In this document: positions 56,384-64,000 of the stretch, piece after piece
How the letters are laid out: the number at the start of each line of letters is the position of its first letter
Position numbering within the stretch: position 1 is the first letter of the stretch
NCBI GenBank assembly: GCA_020725665.1
Contig: DYEO01000037.1
Span: 1-64,000, forward strand
Length of the DNA: 64,000 nt
Direction of reading: 5' to 3'
Source: Dethiobacter sp.
GTDB lineage: Bacteria; Bacillota; Dethiobacteria; DTU022; UBA8154
Translations under genes and position numbers: made by a program
Notes under the pieces: model-generated
Told to the model about the DNA's origin: nothing
What the model saw: the letters and a program-made list of their open reading frames with translations, nothing else
Database searches by the model: none

Positions 56384-56563
56384 ATGGAAAGGTTTTTGGA
56401 TGCGTGCTGCCGGGAATGTTTTAACAGCAAGGATAACCCCTGCAGCCAGTTTGTGGAGTGCTGTCTTTCCGGGCCGCTTTGCCATGAGGACGAAGCGTGT
56501 GCGGCTAAGCGCAAGGCCATTGTTGACAGACTGGCGCACAGCCATGGTTACTTAAAGCAGTAA
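56384..56563 (+). CDS. 59-aa Cys-rich small protein (absent from supplied ORF track)
   Basis: MERFLDACCRECFNSKDNPCSQFVECCLSGPLCHEDEACAAKRKAIVDRLAHSHGYLKQ*, preceded by gggagcgagggg; lies between NuoE and NuoF genes. Confidence 0.7.
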   Translation: MERFLDACCRECFNSKDNPCSQFVECCLSGPLCHEDEACAAKRKAIVDRLAHSHGYLKQ

Positions 56564-56594
56564 AAAACGAGCTTCGCTGGAAGGAGGGAAAGAA

Positions 56595-58379
56595 GTGTAC
56601 GAAAAACAAATCCTCATCTGTGCCGGAACAGGCTGTATTTCTTCCGGCGCCTTGGATGTTCATGAAGCTCTGCATAATGAGCTGAAAAAGCACAACCTGG
56701 AAGAGAAGGTACGCGTTATTCTTTCCGGGTGCCACGGTTTTTGTGAAAAGGGACCGATTTTTATTGTTTACCCGGAAGATATTTTTTATTGCGAAGTTAC
56801 GGTGGAAGATATGCCCGAACTGGTGGAAGAATACCTGGTCAAGGGCAATGTAGTGGAACGGCTCCTCTACAAGGATCCCATCACCAACCAGAGGGTTACC
56901 TCGCATGAGGATATTCCCTTTTACAATAAGCAGAAGCGTCTGGTGCTGCGCAACTGCGGTGTAATCGACCCCGAGAATATCGATGAGTATATTATCCGTG
57001 GCGGGTACCAGGGTCTGAGAAACGCCCTACAGTTGGATGCTGTGAAAGTTGTGGAGATGATCAAAAATTCGGGGCTGCGGGGTCGGGGCGGCGCCGGTTT
57101 TCCCACGGGAGTAAAGTGGGAGTTTGCCCATCGCAGTCAGGGTGATAAAAAATATGTGGTCTGTAACGCCGACGAGGGCGACCCTGGGGCTTTCATGGAC
57201 CGCAGCGTGCTGGAGGGAGATCCCCATGCCGTGCTGGAGGGGATCATGATTGCTGGCAAGGCCATCGGCAGCGATGAAGCCTATATCTACGTGCGGGCGG
57301 AGTATCCCCTGGCGGTACGACGGCTGCGCACGGCCATCGCCCAGGCGGAGGAGTATGGTTTCATCGGCAATAATATCCTTAATTCCGGCTTTAATTTTAA
57401 AATTAATATTAAAGAAGGGGCCGGTGCCTTTGTCTGCGGCGAAGAGACGGCTCTTTTAGCCTCTATTGAAGGAGAGAGGGGGATGCCCCGGCCCCGCCCG
57501 CCTTTTCCCGCGGTGAAAGGACTCTGGGGTAAACCCACCTGCATCAATAACGTGGAGACGCTGGCCAACGTCCCCCTGATCATGCGTAAGGGTGTGGACT
57601 GGTTTACAGCGGTAGGGACGGAACGAAGCAAGGGAACGAAAATATTCGCCCTGACCGGCAAGGTGAATAACACGGGTCTCTGCGAGGTCCCCATGGGGAT
57701 GACCATACGGGAGATTGTCTTTGATATCGGCGGGGGCATCCGTGGCGGCAAGAAGTATAAGGCGGTGCAGATTGGCGGACCGTCGGGCGGCTGCATTCCT
57801 GAGTCGCAGCTTGACCTGCCTGTCGATTTCGATTCCCTGACGGCGGCAGGAGCGATGATGGGCTCGGGCGGTTTGGTGGTTATGGACGAGGAAACCTGTA
57901 TGGTTGACCTGGCCCGTTATTTTCTTACCTTTACACAAAATGAATCATGCGGCAAGTGTACTCCGTGCCGTGAGGGAACAAAACGCATGCTCGAGACTCT
58001 GGAACGCATTACCCAGGGTAAGGGTGAGCCCGAAGATATTCCCCGTCTGGAGAGCCTGGCCAAATCGATCAAGGACAGCTCCCTCTGCGGCCTGGGACAA
58101 ACGGCCCCCAACCCCGTTCTGACCACCCTGCGCTATTTCCGGGACGAATACGAAGCCCATATTTTTGACCGTCGCTGTCCTGCCGGCCTCTGTAAAGACC
58201 TCCTGCGCTATTATATCGATGCGGAGGTCTGTAACGGATGCCGGGCCTGCACGAAGGTCTGCCCGGCCGAGGCGATCAGCGGCGAGAAAAAGGAACCGCA
58301 CGTCATCGATGATGCGAAATGTGTTAGCTGCGGCGCCTGTTTTGACCGCTGTAAATTCGGAGCTGTTAAAAAGAAATAA
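56595..58379 (+). CDS. NuoF-like NADH-binding flavoprotein with C-terminal 2x4Fe-4S
   Basis: GLRGRGGAGFPTGVKWEF; CNADEGDPGAFMDR; ESCGKCTPCREGTKRM; CNGCRACTKVCP, CVSCGACFDRC. Confidence 0.96.
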   Translation: MYEKQILICAGTGCISSGALDVHEALHNELKKHNLEEKVRVILSGCHGFCEKGPIFIVYPEDIFYCEVTVEDMPELVEEYLVKGNVVERLLYKDPITNQRVTSHEDIPFYNKQKRLVLRNCGVIDPENIDEYIIRGGYQGLRNALQLDAVKVVEMIKNSGLRGRGGAGFPTGVKWEFAHRSQGDKKYVVCNADEGDPGAFMDRSVLEGDPHAVLEGIMIAGKAIGSDEAYIYVRAEYPLAVRRLRTAIAQAEEYGFIGNNILNSGFNFKINIKEGAGAFVCGEETALLASIEGERGMPRPRPPFPAVKGLWGKPTCINNVETLANVPLIMRKGVDWFTAVGTERSKGTKIFALTGKVNNTGLCEVPMGMTIREIVFDIGGGIRGGKKYKAVQIGGPSGGCIPESQLDLPVDFDSLTAAGAMMGSGGLVVMDEETCMVDLARYFLTFTQNESCGKCTPCREGTKRMLETLERITQGKGEPEDIPRLESLAKSIKDSSLCGLGQTAPNPVLTTLRYFRDEYEAHIFDRRCPAGLCKDLLRYYIDAEVCNGCRACTKVCPAEAISGEKKEPHVIDDAKCVSCGACFDRCKFGAVKKK

Positions 58380-58400
58380 CCCTGCAAAGGAGGGAGAGCA

Positions 58401-61073
58401 ATGGTAACACTGACAATCAACGGCCGCAAAATAGAAGTGGAAGCGGGGACAACCATCCTGCAGGCAGCGGAAAAGCTGGGTGTTTTTATCCCTACTTTCT
58501 GCTATGATCCGCGGCTTTCACTGGTAGGGGCCTGCCGCATGTGCGTAGTGGAGGTGGAAGGGGCCCGCGCCCTTGTGGCTTCCTGCTGCACGCCGGTGGG
58601 CGAGGGTATGATGGTGCAGACGGATACGGAACGGGTTTTAACGGCGCGCCGGGCCAACTTAAATCTGCTGCTGGCCAACCATCCCCTTGATTGCCTGACC
58701 TGTGAGAAGGCGGGCAATTGCCGCCTGCAGGATTACTGCTATCTTTACGGCATCGAAAAGAGCGAGTTCGGCGGGGAACAAAAAGATTATGCACCGGATG
58801 ATACAAATCCCTTTTTTGTCCGGGATATGAACAAGTGTATTCTCTGCGGGCTCTGCGTGCGCACCTGTCATGAGATCAACGGAGCCGGGGCCATTGAGTT
58901 CATCAAAAGGGGTTTTGATTCCAAGGTAACACCGGCCTTCGATGATCCGATGGAGCATTCTCCCTGTGTTTTCTGCGGCATGTGTACGGATGTCTGTCCC
59001 GTGGGGGCCCTGACCCCCCGGCTGGGCATGGGCAAAGGCCGCAGCTGGGAACTGACAAAAGTGAAGACGATCTGTCCGTACTGTGGCACAGGTTGCGGGC
59101 TGGAGCTTTATGTTAAGGACAATACTGTTGTGGGTGTTAGGGGAGATGCGGACAGCCCGGTGAACAGGGGACAGACCTGCGTAAAGGGCCATTTCGGCCT
59201 TGATTTCCTGAACAGCCCGGATCGCCTGACCACCCCCCTGATCCGCAAAAACGGCGCACTGGTGGAGGCTACCTGGGATGAGGCACTGGACCTGGTTGCG
59301 TCCAAGCTGAAGGAGGTGAAGGGCACGGAAATTGCCGGGCTTGCCTCGGCGCGCGTCACCAGCGAGGACAATTATCTTTTCCAGAAGCTGCTGCGCATGC
59401 TTGGTTCCAATAACGTGGACCACTGTGCCCGTCTCTGACACGCTCCCACCGTAGCCGGTCTGGCTACAGCTTTTGGCAGTGGGGCGATGACCAACAGTGT
59501 CGGGGAGATTGAAGACGCTGCAGCCATGCTTGTAATCGGTTCCAACACCACGGAAGCCCACCCTGTACTCGCGTACCGCATGAGGATGGCAAAGAAAAAG
59601 GGAGCCGCCCTCATCGTGGCCGACCCGCGCCGCATCGAACTGGCGGAGGAAGCCGATGTTTTCCTGCAACTGCGTCCGGGAACCAATGAGGCCCTGTTAA
59701 ACGGGCTGATCAATGTGATTATTGCCGAAGAGCTTATGGATCGGGAATTTATTGCCGCCAGGACGGAGGGCTACGAGGAGATGGCCGCTGCCGTGGCCAG
59801 GTACACGCCCGAATATGTTGCGGAGATTACGGGCGTGGCAGCGGGGGATATCCGCAAGGCGGCCCGGCTCTACGCCGGCGCGGAGCGGGCGGGCATATAC
59901 TATACCATGGGAATAACCCAACACACCTCCGGTACGAATACGGTGCTCACTATTGCCAACCTGGCCATGCTTACAGGCAATCTGGGCAAGCCGTCCAGCG
60001 GCGTCAATCCTCTGCGGGGGCAGAACAACGTGCAGGGAGCCTGCGATATGGGTGCATTGCCCGTTGTCTATACCGCCTACCAGCGGGTGGATGTTGAAGA
60101 GAACCGCAACAAATTTTCCCGGGCCTGGGGAGTGGAGCTTAACCCTCAACCGGGATTGACCGTAACGGAGATGATGGAGGGGGCCTTGGAGGGTAAAGTA
60201 AGGTTCCTTTATATCATGGGCGAAAACCCCGCTTTGACCGACGCCAACCTGCATCACGTTGAGGAGGCCCTGGAGAAGGTGGAATTCCTGGTAGTGCAGG
60301 ATATCTTCCTCACGGAAACGGCGGCCAAGGCCCACGTCGTCCTTCCGGCGGCGGCCTTTGCGGAGAAAGGTGGGACCTTTACCAATACGGAGCGGCGCGT
60401 GCAGTTGTTTAAGCAGGCGGTAACACCTCCCGGGAAAGCAAAAGCGGATTGGCAAATCCTGCAGGAACTTGCCCGAAGGGTTGGTTTCAACTGGCAGTAT
60501 AACGGACCCGCGGATATCTTTGCAGAGATAACCACCCTTACCCCCAGCTACGCCGGGATCAGTTACGAGCGCCTGGAGCAGGAAGGCGGCCTGCAGTGGC
60601 CCTGTCCCTCCCCGGACCATCCCGGCACTCCATACCTGCACGGCGATAAATTTACGCGGGGCAAAGGAATGTTCAGCGTCGTCGAATACACCCCGGCGGC
60701 GGAGATGACGGACGGGGATTACCCGTTAATCCTTACCACGGGGCGCAACCTTTACCACTATCACTCCGGTTCCATGACGCATCGCAGCAAGGGGATCGAG
60801 GCATACCGTCCGGAAGAGCTGGCACAGGTTAATGTTGATGATGCAGCCCGCATGGGTATCTGTGACGGTGACCTGGTAAAGCTGTCCTCGCGCCGGGGTG
60901 AATTGGAGACGCGGGTAGAGGTAACGGACGTGGTGCCTCCCGGTGTTGTGTTTATGACCTTCCATTTCCCCGCTGCGCCGGTGAATATTCTCACCAACGA
61001 CAAACTTGATCCGGTGGCTAAAATCCCCGAGCTCAAAGTATGTGCCGTAAAGATGGAAAAAGTTGCTTCCTAG
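58401..61073 (+). CDS. Selenocysteine-containing formate dehydrogenase alpha subunit with N-terminal 2Fe-2S/4Fe-4S domains; UGA (Sec) at 59436-59438
   Basis: ORFs 58401-59438 and 59487-61073 share a frame; readthrough gives [37 protein letters not shown], the FdhA active-site context. Confidence 0.95.
59436..59473 (+). promoter_or_regulatory. Bacterial SECIS element
   Basis: UGA followed 12 nt later by GTAGCC-GGTCT-GGCTAC hairpin (59451-59467); apical GGUCU as in E. coli fdhF SECIS. Confidence 0.88.
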
Positions 61074-61125
61074 GGGGAAACCGGGATAGTACAGGTAAAC
61101 ATGATCATAATGACAATCATTACAG

Positions 61126-61154
61126 GGCGAACCTTTACGGTTCGCCTTTTTTTT
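61126..61154 (+). terminator. Rho-independent terminator of the formate dehydrogenase operon
   Basis: GGCGAACC-tttac-GGTTCGCC-TTTTTTTT. Confidence 0.9.
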
Positions 61155-61744
61155 ATTGAGGTTTAAACCCTTTAATGAGATGGGCCAGCGCAGTAAGTGT
61201 GCGTGGCGCAGCCGTTTCTTCCGGTAAATATCCCTTTTCTTTTAATAGGAGGAAAATTTCCAATAGTAACGGCCGACCCAGTCCCGCCGCTGCTACCAGT
61301 TCCTCCGTATGGAAAACCTGTTCAGGAGGGCCTTTACCCAAAAATTTGCCTCCGCCTAAAACAATTACCTCTTCAGCCCAACTGTGGGCAAGATCGGCAT
61401 CATGGGTGGAGATGATCACAGTGGTGCCTTTTTTGCTGATCGCATGGAAAAGATCCATCACCTTGCGGGCGTGTTCCTGGTCCAGCCAGGCGGTAGCCTT
61501 CACTGACGGCAAGGGGAATCTGGGTAACAGCGAAGATGGCGGCGAACTTGACAAAGGAGGCTGCCACACCACCTGCTTCCATGGAAAAGGCGAGGGCCAG
61601 TTGCATTGATGTTACCAGGTAGGTAACCATGCTGGCCATGAAAGCCGCGAGAAAAATGGAAAGCCAGCGGGGCAGGGCTGCCTTCTGTCCCAGTATACTG
61701 TTGCCGGCTTCCACTAAGGGAAGAGGTGTCCTGAAACCATGCAC
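61153..61744 (-). pseudogene. Deletion remnant of cobalt ECF transporter: CbiM C-terminal part joined to CbiO C-terminal part (N, Q and most of O missing)
   Basis: LPRWLSIFLAAFMASMVTYLVTSMQLALAFSMEAGGVAASFVKFAAIFAVTQIPLAVSEG (CbiM-like), then in another frame TAWLDQEHARKVMDLFHAISKKGTTVIISTHDADLAHSWAEEVIVL (CbiO-like). Confidence 0.75.
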
Positions 61745-61796
61745 ATTTTTTCTGTTACCCGTTCTCAGAGGATAGAGGTCAGCCTAGGAACTGGTT

Positions 61797-62480
61797 TTAA
61801 GGAATCAATGGCTTATGCAGGGTTACTTTGTACAATTTTCTTGGCAATCCCCCTTCTTCAAAGTCGCTAATATCAATTATATCAAATCCTTTGGCCAGAA
61901 CTTTAACTTTATCTTTACTAAAAAAATGCACGATAAAACCTCCTGTTTCATACATATCTTCTCCCCTGTGGATACCGCTTTTGTAATGCTTGTCACCTGT
62001 GTGCCTCACTGTATAGACGATGATGCCTCCCGGTTTTAAAACCCTTTGTAATTCTTGGAAGATAAAGGTTAATTCCTCAGTTGTAAGGGCCATGCAAAAC
62101 AACATATGGGAAAAACTGCCGTCGAAAAAGTCATTATCAAAAGGAAAGGGTTTTCTGACATCATGTTCCACTGTAATTACAGAGGAAGATAACCCGGATT
62201 TCTGAGCCTTTTCTCCAATTGCCCTTAAGCCGGCTTCGCAATAATCCAGGGCATGGACCTGAAAACCCTTACGGGCAAAAAAAAGCGTATCACGGCCCTG
62301 CCCGCAACCAAGTTCAAGAATTGTTGTTATGTCTTCTTTCCTGAATATTTCTGCTGCTTTTACAGCAGGGTCGCTGGGAGCTTCACCAAACATATCCGGT
62401 TTTTGCAAAAAGGTGTTTTCCCAGTGTGCTTGCTGCAAATCACGCATTTTCTTTAAGATATGGGGATTCTTGTTATTCAC
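61797..62480 (-). CDS. Class I SAM-dependent methyltransferase
   Basis: ITTILELGCGQGRDTLFFARKGFQVHALDYCEAGL. Confidence 0.92.
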   Translation of the reverse strand: MNNKNPHILKKMRDLQQAHWENTFLQKPDMFGEAPSDPAVKAAEIFRKEDITTILELGCGQGRDTLFFARKGFQVHALDYCEAGLRAIGEKAQKSGLSSSVITVEHDVRKPFPFDNDFFDGSFSHMLFCMALTTEELTFIFQELQRVLKPGGIIVYTVRHTGDKHYKSGIHRGEDMYETGGFIVHFFSKDKVKVLAKGFDIIDISDFEEGGLPRKLYKVTLHKPLIP

Positions 62481-62520
62481 TGCTGTTTACCCCTTTAATA
62501 AGATTTTTGGAAAATCACTA

Positions 62521-63063
62521 TTAGTTCAGGAGCAATAAACCGGCAAAGTAGAGATTTTCTCTGTCCAGCGGCCTAATAGGTACACCGGCGTTTTCACAGG
62601 TCTTGTAGATGTTAATGCCCACAGCTTCCATACTGGGACGGGCGCGGAAGGGATGGCGGCACCTTTCTCCTGATTTTACACCCACGCATACGGGACAAAG
62701 GCGGCACTGGGCGGCCCCAAAGCCTGCAACGAAATAATTGCCTGCCATTAAGGCTTTCGTCTCCAGGTCGCTAATCAGGTTTTGCACGTGTACCTCCGCT
62801 GCGATAATCTCTTCTTCACTGCTTCCTTTTGCCCTGACCTGGATCAGGATCGCCTCGGAATACATGCTTAAAAGTTTTTTAAATTCGTCCACAGTCAGAG
62901 TATTGGGTGGGCACATTAAACTCTGATTATACGCATCGCAGATCGGAACCCGGCATTTCAGGCGCACTCTCTCGTCCACAACCACCTGGCTCGGAGCGAT
63001 TGGCACCGCACGGTCAGCCCCTCCGTCCAGGGCATCCTGAATGATCTGGTTAACTGTTTGCAT
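62521..63063 (-). CDS. DUF2284 metal-binding protein
   Basis: LKCRVPICDAYNQSLMCPPNTLTVDEFKKLL; CRLCPVCVGVKSGERCRHPFRARPSMEAVGI. Confidence 0.85.
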   Translation of the reverse strand: MQTVNQIIQDALDGGADRAVPIAPSQVVVDERVRLKCRVPICDAYNQSLMCPPNTLTVDEFKKLLSMYSEAILIQVRAKGSSEEEIIAAEVHVQNLISDLETKALMAGNYFVAGFGAAQCRLCPVCVGVKSGERCRHPFRARPSMEAVGINIYKTCENAGVPIRPLDRENLYFAGLLLLN

Positions 63064-63080
63064 TTTTACATTCTCCTTTT

Positions 63081-63776
63081 TTATGTGGTCAGACGACGGT
63101 AAATTTCCGGCAGTTTTACCGGCAGCATATTTATTTCATTAATTAAAACGTAGCCTACTTTGCTAAAAATCTTATCCATATAGTCTTTGGCATGTTTATT
63201 AACCGTAAGACAAAAAGGAGTTATCCCGCTGGCACGGGCTTCCCATAAAGCCATGCGTGTATCGGCCTGGGGATAAAGGGCTTCATCCTGGCGAAGCCAG
63301 TAACTGTAATCCCTTTCTTCTTTCTCCCGGGCACGGTAGTCCATATCAAAAGGGCGTCCGTCACTGAGAATAATCAGAAGCTTTACTGCGGCCCGGACCT
63401 TGTGAATTTTTTGGATTGCATGCCTTATGGCTGCGGCAAGCCTGGTCATTTTTGCACTACGCAGGCCGTCGAAACGACGCCTGATCTCATTTGTATAAAC
63501 TTCATAAAATTCTTTGACTACATAAAAATCAACTTCCAATCTGCCGTCACTGGAAAAAGCATAAATGGAAAAGTTATCACCAAGCATCTCCAGCGCTTCG
63601 GCCATAATGATAACGGCTTCTTTTTCCATATCTAAAATGGTTTTGCCTTCCTTAATTATTTCATCGGTAGAGCCACTGCAATCCAGCAGAAAGGCTACGG
63701 CAACGTCTCTTGTACGTTTATCCCTCCAGATATAAAGGTTTTCGGCATTGGCAATGCCCAGACGTCTTTCAACCAT
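63081..63776 (-). CDS. VWA-domain protein (NorD-like), probably 5'-truncated/disrupted
   Basis: DVAVAFLLDCSGSTDEI (MIDAS DxSxS)...LLIILSDGRPFDMDYRAREKEERDYSYWLRQ; frame continues upstream as RLNRQPEGGHIDLDAAIEA without a start. Confidence 0.75.
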   Translation of the reverse strand: MVERRLGIANAENLYIWRDKRTRDVAVAFLLDCSGSTDEIIKEGKTILDMEKEAVIIMAEALEMLGDNFSIYAFSSDGRLEVDFYVVKEFYEVYTNEIRRRFDGLRSAKMTRLAAAIRHAIQKIHKVRAAVKLLIILSDGRPFDMDYRAREKEERDYSYWLRQDEALYPQADTRMALWEARASGITPFCLTVNKHAKDYMDKIFSKVGYVLINEINMLPVKLPEIYRRLTT

Positions 63777-63826
63777 AGCCTCTATGGCCGCATCGAGATC
63801 GATATGACCACCTTCAGGTTGGCGAT

Positions 63827-63952
63827 TCAGCCTTCATCATCCAGCAGTTGGTCTACCTTTTTTAGCTCTTCATCAAGCTCGAATAACTCTTTGGGTAATA
63901 TTGCTTTATATATGGTAATCTGGTCGGTCTTTTCATTGCATTGCTTAAGCAT
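63827..63952 (-). pseudogene. 41-aa N-terminal remnant of the disrupted VWA gene
   Basis: MLKQCNEKTDQITIYKAILPKELFELDEELKKVDQLLDDEG* directly upstream of the VWA frame. Confidence 0.4.
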
Positions 63953-64000
63953 GCTATCTCTACATCCTCTTTAGACTAGTATATCATAAATAACCATTGA

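Noticed and set aside
58659-59669. 336-aa minus-strand ORF across the selenocysteine site
   Set aside because: Antisense to FdhA; no domain features.
1-64000. CRISPR arrays, prophage or intact transposase genes
   Set aside because: No regularly spaced repeats, phage structural genes or transposase motifs were recognised in the ORFs; only non-coding palindromes and gene remnants.

Overview
The window reads as a chromosomal segment of an anaerobic Firmicute (Clostridia / Desulfotomaculum-Moorella-like; this is inference from gene content). It has four strand blocks: + (1-32.66 kb), - (32.8-44.7 kb), + (44.7-61.1 kb) and - (61.1 kb-end). Main content: (1) A surface module of SLH-anchored proteins with transcobalamin/intrinsic-factor-like domains (terpenoid-cyclase-like alpha/alpha repeats plus DUF4430), a DUF4430 lipoprotein and a complete ECF transporter; I read it as a candidate corrinoid-capture system. 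(2) An ArsR regulator and a decayed ABC-2 permease with a G12 tract. (3) A ~23 kb co-directional catabolic island: atypical Nramp, CaCA exchanger, two UbiD decarboxylases, DUF4392, a stand-alone FrdA-like flavoprotein with a 2Fe-2S protein, maleate-isomerase family, LivKHMGF, a five-gene Hcn/Oox-like FAD/Fe-S dehydrogenase, a CoxMSL-type molybdenum hydroxylase, an octopine/nopaline dehydrogenase family protein and an XRE-cupin regulator. (4) A minus-strand BlaI/M56 pair next to a frameshifted DUF2318 gene, a small Cys protein and FtsX-LolD-FtsX, with a perfect BlaI-type operator palindrome. (5) Thiolase/DUF35/TetR/IorAB and tRNA-Arg(CCG). (6) A GT4, a large membrane protein containing an inserted palindrome, YfmF/YfmH, DegV, a class III aminotransferase and ProS. 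(7) A NuoE/NuoF/selenocysteine formate dehydrogenase operon with a recognisable SECIS and an unlisted 59-aa, 8-Cys ORF. (8) A CbiM-CbiO deletion scar, a methyltransferase, DUF2284 and a broken VWA gene. All family calls come from reading translations; no database searches were run.
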